DNA of 64,000 nt from Lachnospiraceae bacterium (GCA_014804445.1 JAAUZU010000008.1:135155-199154); one strand, 5' to 3'; positions 39,193 through 49,541 are shown, counted from the stretch's first letter. Numbers and translations are program-made. Notes: generated by a model from the sequence alone, not told the origin.

Positions 39193-40683
39193 ATGTCTAA
39201 GCTTACGATTGCCAATTTAAAGAAAACTACAAATTATTTGAAAAAAAACGGGCTGTGGGATACTTTTCTCACAGCCTTGGAACGTTTACTGACAAAAGAG
39301 GCACCATACAGCTATCAGGCGCCGTCTGCGGCAATGCTGGATGAGCAGCACGAGAGGACAAAGGACTGCAATCTGCTTTTCAGCATACTGGTGCCTGCGT
39401 ACCGCACGGACAAGCGGTATCTGCGCGCTATGCTTGACTCGGTGCTTGCGCAGAGTTATCCGCATTTTGAACTGATTCTGGCGGATGCGACGGAGGATGA
39501 CAGTGTGAGCAGCGTTGTCAGGGAATATCAGGACGACAGGATAAAATATCTGCATCTTTCGGAAAACAAGGGTATTTCAGAGAACACAAATGAGGCGTTA
39601 AAGGCGGCGTCGGGCAGTTATATCGGTCTTTTGGATCATGATGATGTGCTGACGCCGGACGCGCTGTTTGAGACGGCGGCGGCGATAGCACGCGCCGGAG
39701 AAAAGGATGTTCCCTTGCGGCTTATCTATTCGGACGAAGATAAATGCGATGAAAGCGGGACATACTATTCTGAACACCATAAAAAAACAGATTTTAACAT
39801 GGAACTTTTCCTGACAAACAACTATATTTGTCATTTTATGGTGATGGAGGCGGGGCTGATGAAGCGCCTTGCCTTCCGCAGAGAGTTTGAGGGTTCGCAG
39901 GACTATGACATTGCACTTCGTGCAGTCGGAACCATATTTGCAGAGTATGCCGGAAAAGAGGGAGAGCCGGACAAAAAAAGCGATGCGCTGCTGCCGGTGG
40001 CGGCAGAAGCGCAGATCTGCCATATTCCCAAGGTGCTCTACCATTGGCGCTGCCATGAGAACTCTACTGCGGCAAATCCGGAAAGCAAGGACTATGCGTA
40101 TGATGCTTCCCGAAGGGCGGCGGCGGATTTCCTTAAGAGCAGAGGAATCAAAGGACAAGCTCTGCCGCAGGGTCATATGGGTTACAGTAAAATCCGGTAT
40201 GAAGGCAGTATCTTAAAACAGAGAAGCGGCGTAGGACTCAGGGGCGGCAGGCTCATGGGAAAACGCTGGCAGACAGTGGGCGGCATCTATACGGAGAAAG
40301 GGAAATGTCCTTACAAGGGCATGTTTTACAAATTCGGCGGGTATATGAACCGGGCGCTTCTGGCGCAGGATGCATATGCCGTGGATATCCGCTGTATGGA
40401 GGTACAGCCGTATCTGCTTCCTTTTGTAAAGGAATGCATCGGAAAAAGTGTGCGTATTTTGCCTTTGCGGGAGAGCGGCGAAAGCGCGGGCGAGAAAGTG
40501 CCGGCAGGAGTGGGCGGGCTCACGCTTGATACAGATGGCTTTTTATGCGGCTGGAAGCAGTTAGGGCTTACCGATGCGCAATACCGCCGTGTCAGCATAG
40601 AGTTGTGCCGTGCGTTGAGAAAAGCGGGTTACCGCGTTGTGTGGGACCCGGCGTTTCAGAAGAAAATAACGGGCAGGAGGTAG
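39193..40683 (+). CDS. GT2-family glycosyltransferase
   Basis: LFSILVPAYRTDKRYLRAMLDSVLAQSYPHFELILADATEDDS...GLLDHDDVLTPDAL. Confidence 0.9.
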   Translation: MSKLTIANLKKTTNYLKKNGLWDTFLTALERLLTKEAPYSYQAPSAAMLDEQHERTKDCNLLFSILVPAYRTDKRYLRAMLDSVLAQSYPHFELILADATEDDSVSSVVREYQDDRIKYLHLSENKGISENTNEALKAASGSYIGLLDHDDVLTPDALFETAAAIARAGEKDVPLRLIYSDEDKCDESGTYYSEHHKKTDFNMELFLTNNYICHFMVMEAGLMKRLAFRREFEGSQDYDIALRAVGTIFAEYAGKEGEPDKKSDALLPVAAEAQICHIPKVLYHWRCHENSTAANPESKDYAYDASRRAAADFLKSRGIKGQALPQGHMGYSKIRYEGSILKQRSGVGLRGGRLMGKRWQTVGGIYTEKGKCPYKGMFYKFGGYMNRALLAQDAYAVDIRCMEVQPYLLPFVKECIGKSVRILPLRESGESAGEKVPAGVGGLTLDTDGFLCGWKQLGLTDAQYRRVSIELCRALRKAGYRVVWDPAFQKKITGRR

Positions 40684-40687
40684 AGTT

Positions 40688-41644
40688 GTGGAAGTAACCA
40701 TAGTGATTCCGAATTATAATGGACTGCGCTTTTTAGAGGACTGTCTTACGTCTCTTGAGGCGCAGTCTTATCCTGCCCATATTTTAGTGGTGGACAATGG
40801 ATCCACGGACGGCAGTGTGGAGTGGATCAGAGAAAACCACAAGGCTGTCAGGGTAATTGGTCTGAAGGAAAATACGGGCTTCAGCAAGGCCGTCAATATC
40901 GGTATCCGAAAATCCGAGACGCCATATGTCATTCTGTTGAATAATGACACAAAGGTGAAGGAAGGCTTTACGGAGGCATTGTTGTGCGCCATCAAAAAAT
41001 CGGAACGTATTTTTTCCGTCAGCGCCAAAATGCTGGATATGAAAAACGAGGAAATGATCGACAGTGCCGGTGATTTGTACTGCGCACTCGGGTGGGCGTA
41101 TGCGCGCGGTAAGGGAAAGCCGCAGGATAAATACAATGTGCCGGCAAAGATTTTTTCAGCCTGTGCAGGCGCAGCCATCTACAGAAAATCGGTGTTTGCA
41201 GAAATCGGCTATTTTGACGAACTGCATTTTGCCTATCTGGAGGATTTGGATATCGGCTGGCGTGCCCGGATTTACGGCTATGAAAACAGGTACGAGCCTT
41301 CTGCTGCTGTTCTGCATATGGGAAGCGCCTCCAGCGGCTCCCGCTACAACCTGTTTAAAACAGGGCTTTCTTCGGCGAACAGCGTCTATGTAATCGGAAA
41401 AAACATGCCGTTTTTGCAATGGGTGTTAAACTTACCCTTTCTTGTAATGGGATATTCTGTGAAAACTCTGTTTTTTATCAAAAAGGGAATGGGAGCAGCA
41501 TATGTGAAAGGCTGTATGCGGGGACTGCGCCGCTGCTTTTCAGAAGAAGGAAGAAAGCGGAAAGTACGCTTTCGTTTGAAGCACCTTGGCAGCTATTGCC
41601 GGATACAGGGGGAATTATGGTGCAATATCCTGCGCCGTTTGTAA
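40688..41644 (+). CDS. GT2-family glycosyltransferase (rhamnosyltransferase-like)
   Basis: VTIVIPNYNGLRFLEDCLTSLEAQSYPAHILVVDNGSTDGS; ILLNNDTKV. Confidence 0.92.
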   Translation: MEVTIVIPNYNGLRFLEDCLTSLEAQSYPAHILVVDNGSTDGSVEWIRENHKAVRVIGLKENTGFSKAVNIGIRKSETPYVILLNNDTKVKEGFTEALLCAIKKSERIFSVSAKMLDMKNEEMIDSAGDLYCALGWAYARGKGKPQDKYNVPAKIFSACAGAAIYRKSVFAEIGYFDELHFAYLEDLDIGWRARIYGYENRYEPSAAVLHMGSASSGSRYNLFKTGLSSANSVYVIGKNMPFLQWVLNLPFLVMGYSVKTLFFIKKGMGAAYVKGCMRGLRRCFSEEGRKRKVRFRLKHLGSYCRIQGELWCNILRRL

Positions 41645-41735
41645 AATTAACAAGATAGATGTCTAAATGATACAAATATGATACATTTTTTTCTTAATCT
41701 GAACACGGAAAGTGAGTTAAGCAGGTGATGCAGGT

Positions 41736-43142
41736 ATGATTAAAGATAACCAAAAAGTCTTTAACAGGCTGCACCTGATTATGGACATACTGATAGTCAT
41801 AATTTCATACGCGATGGCGTGGTTCCTGCATTTTCAGGTATTTAATGATTTCGGACCGGATATGGGTATTCTTCCGGCGGAGTACTACATGCGGGCGCTG
41901 ATTGTCATTGTGCCGGCTTATATCCTGCTATACTATTACTGTAATGTATATAAACCGCAGAGGACTTCCGGATATGGCCGGGAAATTTACAGTATTTTTT
42001 GTGCCAATACAATCGGGCTGGTAGCTTTTGTAGCGTTGCTCTACATTATAAAACTGAATGACTATTCCCGAAAGATGTTTTTTATCTTTTATGTGCTGAA
42101 TATCGGGCTGACTTCCCTGTCCCGCCTGATTGTCAGAAAAACGCTCCGCACGCTGCGTGCAAAAGGGCGGAATCTCAAGCACATTCTGCTGGCAGGTTAT
42201 TCCAGGGCCGGAGAGGAATATATTAACCGTATTTTGGGCAATCCCGAGTGGGGCTATGTGGTCTGCGGTATTCTGGATGATTTTGTGCCGGCGGGAACGC
42301 TCTACCGCGGCGTCAAGGTTTTGGGAAGAATTGACAATCTGCATGAGATATTGCCGGAAAATGAATTGGATGAAATTGCCATTACACTTTCGCTTAAAGA
42401 TTATGACAGATTGGAAGAGATTGTAAGCATTTGTGAGAAGTTTGGTGTGCATACTAAATTCATACCGGACTACAACAGCATGATACCGAGCAAGCCTTAC
42501 ACCGAGGATTTGATGGGACTTCCCGTTATCAACATCCGTTATGTGCCGCTGAGCAATACCTTAAACAGCATGGCAAAGCGGCTGGTGGACATTGCAGGCT
42601 CTTTGGTGGGCATTGTAATCACATCGCCGATTATGCTGATAGCTGCAATCGCAATTAAAATAAGCAGTCCGGGACCTGTCATTTTTAAGCAGGAGCGCGT
42701 CGGGCTGCACAGCAAGTCCTTTTATATGTATAAATTCAGAAGTATGGAGCAGCAGAAGCCTTCCGAGGAGCAGAAGGCGTGGACGGTCAAGAACGACCCG
42801 AGAGTAACGGGAATTGGGCGGATTCTCAGAAAGACCAGTATAGACGAGCTGCCGCAGCTTTTCAATATTCTGCGGGGCGATATGAGTCTGGTCGGACCGA
42901 GACCGGAGCGGCCGCATTTTGTGGAAAAATTCAAAGAAGAAATTCCGCGTTATATGGTAAAACATCAGGTAAGACCCGGATTGACCGGCTGGGCGCAGGT
43001 GAATGGTTACAGGGGAGATACTTCCATACGCAGAAGAATCGAATATGATTTGTATTATATTGAAAACTGGTCTATGCTTTTTGACATTAAGATAATATTC
43101 TTAACCTTTTTTACAGGTTTTATAAATAAAAATGCTTATTAA
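41736..43142 (+). CDS. Undecaprenyl-phosphate sugar phosphotransferase (WbaP/CpsE-type)
   Basis: N-terminal TMs; C-terminal KRLVDIAGSLVGIVITSPIMLIAAIAIKISSPGPVIFKQERVG...DELPQLFNILRGDMSLVGPRPERPHF. Confidence 0.95.
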   Translation: MIKDNQKVFNRLHLIMDILIVIISYAMAWFLHFQVFNDFGPDMGILPAEYYMRALIVIVPAYILLYYYCNVYKPQRTSGYGREIYSIFCANTIGLVAFVALLYIIKLNDYSRKMFFIFYVLNIGLTSLSRLIVRKTLRTLRAKGRNLKHILLAGYSRAGEEYINRILGNPEWGYVVCGILDDFVPAGTLYRGVKVLGRIDNLHEILPENELDEIAITLSLKDYDRLEEIVSICEKFGVHTKFIPDYNSMIPSKPYTEDLMGLPVINIRYVPLSNTLNSMAKRLVDIAGSLVGIVITSPIMLIAAIAIKISSPGPVIFKQERVGLHSKSFYMYKFRSMEQQKPSEEQKAWTVKNDPRVTGIGRILRKTSIDELPQLFNILRGDMSLVGPRPERPHFVEKFKEEIPRYMVKHQVRPGLTGWAQVNGYRGDTSIRRRIEYDLYYIENWSMLFDIKIIFLTFFTGFINKNAY

Positions 43143-43180
43143 TCTTTCAGATAAAGCAGAGGATAAGGAGATAAGAAAAA

Positions 43181-44311
43181 ATGGCAACAAAAGGTAAAAA
43201 CGAAAAACAGCCTGCAGCAAAGCAGACGCAGAAAGCAAAAGGAAAGAAAAAAAGCAAATTTATTATTTTTGCGGTAGAAATTTTAGTGCTGGCAGTGCTG
43301 CTGGGTGCATTATGGCTGTTCAAGGATTTCGGAACGCAGGCAGACAATAATACGACGGGAAATAAGGGACCGTTGTTTGCAGTTGACTTTAATGAGCAGG
43401 ATATTGTGATAAATCCGCAGGTGGCTGAAAATGAAACCATGGAACTTTACAGAAACATCGTACTTTTCGGCGTGGATTCCAGAACAGGACAGCTTGCCAA
43501 AGGAACTCTGAGCGACTGTATCATTATTGCTTCCATCAATGAAGAGACAGGCGATATTAAGCTTGTGAGCGTTTATCGGGATACATATTTAAATCTCGGC
43601 AACGATAAGTATGGAAAGTGTAATTCAGCATACAGCTACGGTGGAGCAGAGCAGGCAATCAAAATGCTGAATACCAATTTGGATTTGGATATCAAGGAAT
43701 TTGTCACGGTAGGATTTGACGGTCTGGCAGCTACCATCGATGCGTTGGGCGGTGTATGGCTCGATGTGGATGAAGAAGAGTTGCTTCATATCAACAACTA
43801 TCAGAAGACCATGGCAGAGGATATGAAGGTGGCGTGGACGCCCGTGGAAAATACCGGTTATCAGCTTTTGAACGGTCTGCAGGCTACTGCATACTGCCGT
43901 ATCCGTTATAGGTCTGGCAACGATTTTGCAAGAGCCGCATCGCAGCGTGAAGTGATTCTGGCTATCGCAGAACAGGCAAGAAAAGCGGATTTACAGACGT
44001 TGGTAAAGATTGCAAATGATGTATCGCCCTATGTATATACCTCCTTTAGCTTAGATGAGATTATTGCATTGCTCGGAGATATTTCAAAATACCAGATTGT
44101 AGATCAGGCAGGTTTCCCGAAAGCGGATATGAGAGGCTCTGATATTCTTGGAGCAAAGGGAAGCTGCGTATTCGGAATTGATTTGGTGGACAATGTAAAG
44201 TGGCTGCATGAGTATCTGTTTGAGGATACGGATTACCAGCCGTCTCCCGAGGTGGTGGACTACTCCAATGTCATTCACGATTTTGTATCACAGTATGTAG
44301 ATTTAAAATAA
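43181..44311 (+). CDS. LCP (LytR-CpsA-Psr) family glycopolymer transferase
   Basis: NIVLFGVDSRTGQLAKGTLSDCIIIASINEETGDIKLVSVYRDTYL; YCRIRYRSGNDFARAASQREVI. Confidence 0.95.
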   Translation: MATKGKNEKQPAAKQTQKAKGKKKSKFIIFAVEILVLAVLLGALWLFKDFGTQADNNTTGNKGPLFAVDFNEQDIVINPQVAENETMELYRNIVLFGVDSRTGQLAKGTLSDCIIIASINEETGDIKLVSVYRDTYLNLGNDKYGKCNSAYSYGGAEQAIKMLNTNLDLDIKEFVTVGFDGLAATIDALGGVWLDVDEEELLHINNYQKTMAEDMKVAWTPVENTGYQLLNGLQATAYCRIRYRSGNDFARAASQREVILAIAEQARKADLQTLVKIANDVSPYVYTSFSLDEIIALLGDISKYQIVDQAGFPKADMRGSDILGAKGSCVFGIDLVDNVKWLHEYLFEDTDYQPSPEVVDYSNVIHDFVSQYVDLK

Positions 44312-44329
44312 GCATATAAGCGCTGAAGC

Positions 44330-44357
44330 AAGGGAGCCGCGAGGGTGGCTCCCTTTC
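44330..44357 (+). terminator. Rho-independent terminator after LCP gene
   Basis: aagggagcc-gcgagggt-ggctcccttt. Confidence 0.7.
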
Positions 44358-44361
44358 ATTC

Positions 44362-45342
44362 ATGATAATAGAAAATACAGATTTGTATCAGGATATGGAG
44401 GAGAGAATGGAAGTGTCCATGGATGTGATAATCCCATTATATAAACCGGGCAGAGAACTATTTTCCCTTTTAGACAGTCTGCTGAATCAGACGGTAAAAG
44501 TAAACCGGATTATTTTGATAAATACGGAAGAAAAATATTTTACGCAGTTGACATACGGTAGTAATTTCTGGAAAAAATACAAAGAAATAGTGAGTGTACA
44601 TCATATTTCCCAAAAAGAGTTTAACCATGGCGGGACAAGACGCATGGCGGTGCGCAGGTCGGAAGCGGAAGTTTTTGTCATGATGACGCAGGATGCGCTG
44701 CCGGCAAATCCGCATCTGCTGGAAAACCTTTTAAAAGCGCTTGAACAGGACAATGTTGCCGCTGTCTACGCAAGACAGCTTCCAGCGGCGGACTGCGGCG
44801 TCATAGAGCGGTATACGCGAAGTTTCAACTATCCTGACAGTTCCCATGTCAGGACGCTTGCCGATTTGGAAAAGACGGGAATCAAGACTTTTTTCTGTTC
44901 CAATGTCTGCGCTGCTTACAAAAGAAAACTTTATGATGAACTGGGTGGTTTTGTGAAGCGCACGATATTTAACGAGGATATGATTTTTGCCGCAGGCGCC
45001 GTAAAAAGCGGCTACGGAATCGCCTATGCCGCGGACGCTGAGGTGATTCATTCCCACAATTACACCAATAAGCAGCAGTTTCGCCGCAATTTTGACCTAG
45101 GCGTATCGCAGGCGGACAACCCGCAGATTTTCAAAGATGTTCCCTCGGAAAAAGAAGGAAAAAAACTGGTGAAGGAGACTGCGGGGTGGCTTTGGAGGAG
45201 TAAAAAGAAGCGGCTTCTGCCACATTTCTTTATGCAGTGCGCGTGTAAGTATGCGGGGTATCTTTTGGGGAAGCATTATAAGGCGCTGCCAAGGAGTGTG
45301 GTGATGGCGTGTACGGATTCACCGTACTATTGGGAGCGGTAG
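44362..45342 (+). CDS. GT2-family glycosyltransferase
   Basis: SMDVIIPLYKPGRELFSLLDSLLNQTVKVNRIILINT; FNHGGTRRMAV; FFCSNVCAAYKRKLYDELGGF. Confidence 0.9.
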   Translation: MIIENTDLYQDMEERMEVSMDVIIPLYKPGRELFSLLDSLLNQTVKVNRIILINTEEKYFTQLTYGSNFWKKYKEIVSVHHISQKEFNHGGTRRMAVRRSEAEVFVMMTQDALPANPHLLENLLKALEQDNVAAVYARQLPAADCGVIERYTRSFNYPDSSHVRTLADLEKTGIKTFFCSNVCAAYKRKLYDELGGFVKRTIFNEDMIFAAGAVKSGYGIAYAADAEVIHSHNYTNKQQFRRNFDLGVSQADNPQIFKDVPSEKEGKKLVKETAGWLWRSKKKRLLPHFFMQCACKYAGYLLGKHYKALPRSVVMACTDSPYYWER

Positions 45343-45355
45343 GGTGCGGTGTGCG

Positions 45356-45501
45356 GTGAGTCACGCCGTCAGCGGAGCTACATGCCTGTTCAGACGCGCT
45401 CTCGCTCGGATAAAAACGCAGCGGTACTAGGCTCGAAAGAACCTCGCCAAGTGCCGGCGTTTTTATACGGTCTGCACAGGCATATAGCTCCGCCGCCGGC
45501 T
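45356..45501 (+). repeat. Palindromic intergenic element, copy C
   Basis: Outer arms 45372-45389 / 45476-45493 (17/18); core gcgctctcgctcggataaaaacgcagcggtactaggctcgaaagaacctcgccaagtgccggcgtttttat. Confidence 0.9.
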
Positions 45502-45597
45502 GAAAGCGGCAAAAGCGTGCGACTCCCGCCTGTGGGCGTTTGGTAGAAATGCATACGGCGGTTTTGGGTTTTAGCCAGCGGACAGCTTAGGCAGTCT

Positions 45598-45732
45598 GGA
45601 CAGCGCCATATTCCCGAAGGAGCCCTTTAAGAAACGTCAGCGCTTAGCGAGGTTCTTTCGAGCTTAGCGTCTGCTACGTTTCTTGCAGAGCGAGAGCGCG
45701 GCGACTCGGGAATATGGCGCTGTTCAGGCGTC
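45598..45732 (-). repeat. Palindromic intergenic element, copy D (opposite orientation, variant stem)
   Basis: Outer arms 45598-45617 / 45706-45725 (19/20); inner stem aagaaacgt / acgtttctt. Confidence 0.88.
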
Positions 45733-45884
45733 CCTCGCAAGATACCTTTGCGGGAAAAATACACCGAGCTTTTGACGACATAAATCCCTTTACACCCATA
45801 CCGCAAATGTGATACATTAGTGATAGATGTATTTGTGAAAAAGAAAGGCGCTTCAGCGAAATCTGGAGCAGACAGGTGAGGAGA

Positions 45885-47711
45885 ATGTGTGGAATAGTCG
45901 GATACATCGGAGCGGAGAAGGCAGCGCCGATTATACTTGACGGACTCTCAAAATTGGAATACAGAGGATATGATTCTGCGGGAATCGCAGTTTTTGACGG
46001 TGAGAAAATCAATATACAAAAGGCGGTCGGACGGTTAAAGGTACTGGAAAACCTGACCCATGGAGGCGAAACCATGCCGGGGCATGCGGGCATCGGTCAT
46101 ACAAGGTGGGCGACGCATGGTGTTCCCAATGATGTCAACTCTCATCCGCATTTTAATAAAGAAGGAACGATAGCGGTGGTGCACAATGGCATCATTGAAA
46201 ATTATATTCCGTTGAAGAAAAAATTGATAGGAAAGGGCTATCAGTTTGTTTCTGATACGGATACGGAGGTGCTGGCACATCTGTTGGATTATTACTACAG
46301 AGGAAATCCGCTGGAGGCAATTACAAAGGTGCTGCACCGTGTGGAAGGCTCCTATGCTTTAGGCATTATGTTCGCAGATTTTCCGGATGAAATATATGCC
46401 GTGCGTAAGGACAGTCCGCTGATTGTCGGGAAGAGCGATAAGGGCTGCTTTATTGCATCCGATGTTCCGGCAATTTTGAAATATACCCGTACCGTGTACT
46501 ATGTAAACAACCAGGAGGTTGTCAGGGTAAAAAAAGACCAGCTCAATTTTTATGGTGTTGATGAGGAAGAGATTGAAAAAGAAGCTGTCACGATAGATTG
46601 GGATGCCAATGCTGCGGAAAAGGAAGGCTATGAGCATTTCATGCTGAAGGAGATATATGAGCAGCCAAAAACCGTGTCGGAAACTCTTTCGCCCCGCATC
46701 AAAAACGGAGAAATTGTAATCGAAGAGCTGAATATGTCAGATGAGGAGTTAAGAAGCGTCAGGCGGATTCATATTGTGGCCTGCGGTTCCGCTTATCATA
46801 CCGGCGTGACGGCAAAGTACATTCTGGAGGGACTGGTGCGGATACCGGTGGAGGTAGATGTGGCTTCTGAATTCCGCTATCGGAATCCGGTGCTGGAGGA
46901 GAATTCCATGGTGATTGTCATCAGCCAGTCGGGTGAGACGGCTGATACGCTTGCCGCTCTGCGGGAGGCAAAGTCGAGAGGATTCAAGGTGCTCGGCATT
47001 GTGAATGTAGTAGGAAGCAGTATTGCAAGGGAAGCGGACAGCGTGATGTACACATGGGCGGGACCGGAGATTGCGGTGGCAACGACCAAAGCGTACAGCG
47101 CACAGCTTGCGGCGCTATATCTGCTTGCCATGAAGCTGGGAAGGGTGCGCGGCGCTATTGACGATACGCTTTTTGAAGCGCTTCTGGCAGATTTGAAGAA
47201 GCTTCCCAATCAGATAGAGCTTTTGCTGGGACAAAAGGAAAAGATACAGCGTTTTGCCAACCGGTATGTAGGGGCAAAGGATATTTTCTTTATCGGAAGG
47301 GGTATCGATTATGCGATTTCGCTGGAAGGTTCCTTGAAATTAAAGGAAACCTCCTATGTACATTCGGAAAGCTATCCGGCGGGAGAATTAAAGCATGGGC
47401 CAATCTCCCTGATAGAAGACGGCACGCTCGTTGTGGCGGTTTCCACACAGCCTGCGCTCTACCAGAAGACCATCAGCAATATGGTGGAGGTAAAGGCAAG
47501 GGGCGCGTTTGTTATGGCGATTACCTGCGAGGGAAATAAGGCGATAGAGAAAGCCGCAGATTATGTGACTTATATTCCGGAGACAAACCCCTATTTTGCA
47601 AATTCTCTTGCCATTATTCCGCTGCAGCTTTTCGGCTATTATGTAGCCGTCGGGAAGGGCTGCGATGTGGATAAGCCCAGAAACCTTGCAAAGTCAGTTA
47701 CGGTAGAATAA
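45885..47711 (+). CDS. glmS: Glutamine--fructose-6-phosphate aminotransferase (isomerizing)
   Basis: MCGIVGYIGAEKAAPIILDGLSKLEYRGYDSAG; two SIS domains; DVDKPRNLAKSVTVE C-terminus. Confidence 0.97.
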   Translation: MCGIVGYIGAEKAAPIILDGLSKLEYRGYDSAGIAVFDGEKINIQKAVGRLKVLENLTHGGETMPGHAGIGHTRWATHGVPNDVNSHPHFNKEGTIAVVHNGIIENYIPLKKKLIGKGYQFVSDTDTEVLAHLLDYYYRGNPLEAITKVLHRVEGSYALGIMFADFPDEIYAVRKDSPLIVGKSDKGCFIASDVPAILKYTRTVYYVNNQEVVRVKKDQLNFYGVDEEEIEKEAVTIDWDANAAEKEGYEHFMLKEIYEQPKTVSETLSPRIKNGEIVIEELNMSDEELRSVRRIHIVACGSAYHTGVTAKYILEGLVRIPVEVDVASEFRYRNPVLEENSMVIVISQSGETADTLAALREAKSRGFKVLGIVNVVGSSIAREADSVMYTWAGPEIAVATTKAYSAQLAALYLLAMKLGRVRGAIDDTLFEALLADLKKLPNQIELLLGQKEKIQRFANRYVGAKDIFFIGRGIDYAISLEGSLKLKETSYVHSESYPAGELKHGPISLIEDGTLVVAVSTQPALYQKTISNMVEVKARGAFVMAITCEGNKAIEKAADYVTYIPETNPYFANSLAIIPLQLFGYYVAVGKGCDVDKPRNLAKSVTVE

Positions 47712-47732
47712 AGCTGTGTATGGTTGAATTAA

Positions 47733-47777
47733 CACAAACATCATAATTTAATCACAAAATGAACACAAATGTTCATT
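47733..47777 (+). promoter_or_regulatory. Putative operator region upstream of htrA
   Basis: CACAAA at 47733, 47753 and 47764 (the last two 11 nt apart); overlapping inverted repeat aatgaac-acaaat-gttcatt. Confidence 0.4.
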
Positions 47778-47837
47778 ATACTAAAACCATACTAGATACA
47801 GGCAGTCTTGTAATTGGAAAGAAAAGAGGTAGTTGTG

Positions 47838-49265
47838 ATGTACGAGAATAATGAGTATACGAATGGGAACAGTCCTTATGCAGACGGAAGGCAGCAGAGC
47901 TTTGGAGAAATCCAGAGGCCGCAGATAGATGCGCAGGCAGTTCAGATAATGCCTGAAACGCCGGCGACGGAGCCTCAGAAGAAGGAGCATAAAGCAGGCG
48001 CAGGATTCCGCAAGGTGTTGGCGAGTGTAAGCTTTGGGTTGTGCTTTGGACTGAGCGCCGGTATCGGTGTTTGGGCGGTAGCCGAGGGAACGGGGCTGCT
48101 TGATAAGCGTCAGCCGGCAGGGACAGAGACGGCGGGCTATGATATTCCGGAAGAGATTCAGGACGCGCTCAATGAAATTCAGGATGCACGCAGCGAAATC
48201 AACGAACTGCGGGAGCTTCTGAAAGAAAATGGAGCGGATGCCAATACCGTCAGTGCAGGCGCTATTACGAAAGTTAATTTTGATGTATCCGCAGTGGTGG
48301 AGGACGCGATGCCCGCTATGGTTTCCATCGTAAACAATTACGTGGAGCAGGTCACATATTTCGGGCAGCCGAGAGAGCGTGAAGGCGAGGCGAGTGGTTC
48401 CGGTATTATTGTGGGAGAAAATGAAAATGAGATTCTGATTGCAACCAATTACCATGTGGTTGAGGATGCGAAAAAACTCATGGTGCATTTTGTGGACGAC
48501 ACAGATGTAGAGGCAGTCATTAAAGGAACGGACGAAGATATGGATCTTGCCATTATTGCGGTTCCCAAAACTTCTTTGAGCCAGGAAACGCAAAATGCCA
48601 TATCCATTGCCAAAATGGGAGATTCCGACAGCTTAAAGCTCGGAGAGCCTGTTGTTGCTATCGGCAACGCGCTGGGCTATGGACAGTCTGTAACAAATGG
48701 CATTGTCAGTGCACTGAACCGTGACGTGGAGCTGGAGGATGGTTCCATCGGCACTTTCATTCAGACAAATGCGGCGATCAATCCCGGTAATTCCGGCGGT
48801 GCGCTGCTCAATATAAATGGCGAAGTGGTTGGTATCAATTCCAATAAGATAGGAGATACGCTGGTGGAAGGAATGTGTTATGCGATTCCGATTTCCGCAG
48901 CAAAACCGATTTTAGAGGATTTGATGACAAAAGAAGTACGCAATAAGGCGGCAGAGGCTGGATATCTGGGTATCGTACCGCGTACTGTTACCGCTGATGT
49001 GGCGGAGTTGTACGGAAGCCCTAAAGGTGTTATCGCGTCCAGTGTAGAGGAAGGAACACCGGCGGCCGAAGGCGGTATGCTGCTTGGCGATATCATTATC
49101 AAGCTGGGCGGCGAAAAGCTTCTGACAGCGGAAGAACTGCGCGAAGCACTGGAATATTACGCGCCGGGCGAGACCGTGGAAATTGTTGTTATGCGTAACA
49201 TAAACGGCGAGTACGTAGAAGTTGTCCTGCAGGTGACTCTCGGAAGCAGACCGGTGGAAGACTAA
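47838..49265 (+). CDS. htrA: HtrA/DegP-like trypsin-PDZ serine protease
   Basis: SGSGIIVGENENEILIATNYHVVEDA (His), DMDLAIIAV (Asp), QTNAAINPGNSGGALLNINGEVVGINS (Ser), C-terminal PDZ. Confidence 0.95.
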   Translation: MYENNEYTNGNSPYADGRQQSFGEIQRPQIDAQAVQIMPETPATEPQKKEHKAGAGFRKVLASVSFGLCFGLSAGIGVWAVAEGTGLLDKRQPAGTETAGYDIPEEIQDALNEIQDARSEINELRELLKENGADANTVSAGAITKVNFDVSAVVEDAMPAMVSIVNNYVEQVTYFGQPREREGEASGSGIIVGENENEILIATNYHVVEDAKKLMVHFVDDTDVEAVIKGTDEDMDLAIIAVPKTSLSQETQNAISIAKMGDSDSLKLGEPVVAIGNALGYGQSVTNGIVSALNRDVELEDGSIGTFIQTNAAINPGNSGGALLNINGEVVGINSNKIGDTLVEGMCYAIPISAAKPILEDLMTKEVRNKAAEAGYLGIVPRTVTADVAELYGSPKGVIASSVEEGTPAAEGGMLLGDIIIKLGGEKLLTAEELREALEYYAPGETVEIVVMRNINGEYVEVVLQVTLGSRPVED

Positions 49266-49314
49266 AAAATAGAGGGAAAGCGCACGCAGAGTGCTTTCTG
49301 GCATTGTACATTAT

Positions 49315-49354
49315 AACTGCCCCAAAGGAAGTAAAGGCTTTTGGGGCAGTTTTA
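49315..49354 (+). terminator. Rho-independent terminator after htrA
   Basis: aactgccccaaa...ttttggggcagttttatt. Confidence 0.85.
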
Positions 49355-49386
49355 TTGTGTCTGCTCAGTAAGGGCGTGGGGGGATT

Positions 49387-49541
49387 GCGGCGATTCACGC
49401 CGGGGGAGGAGTTATATGCCTGTGCAGACGCGCTCTCGCTCGGATAAAAACGCAGCGGTACTAGGCTCGAAAAAACCTCGCCAAGTGCCGGCGTTTTTAT
49501 ACGGTCTGCACAGGCATATAACTCCTCTTCCGGCTGAAAAC
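49387..49541 (+). repeat. Palindromic intergenic element, copy E
   Basis: Outer arms 49400-49429 / 49504-49533 (28/30); core almost identical to copy C. Confidence 0.9.

Noticed and set aside
45349-45546. ORF MCGESRRQRSYMPVQTRSRSDKNAAVLGSKEPRQVPAFLYGLHRHI...
   Set aside because: It is the translation of palindromic element C; the near-identical peptide at 49341-49580 comes from element E. Similarity reflects the DNA repeat, not a protein family.
45741-45884. glmS ribozyme upstream of glmS
   Set aside because: Looked for the AGCGCC...cleavage-core pattern; not recognisable by eye. An Infernal search with the glmS Rfam model would settle it.
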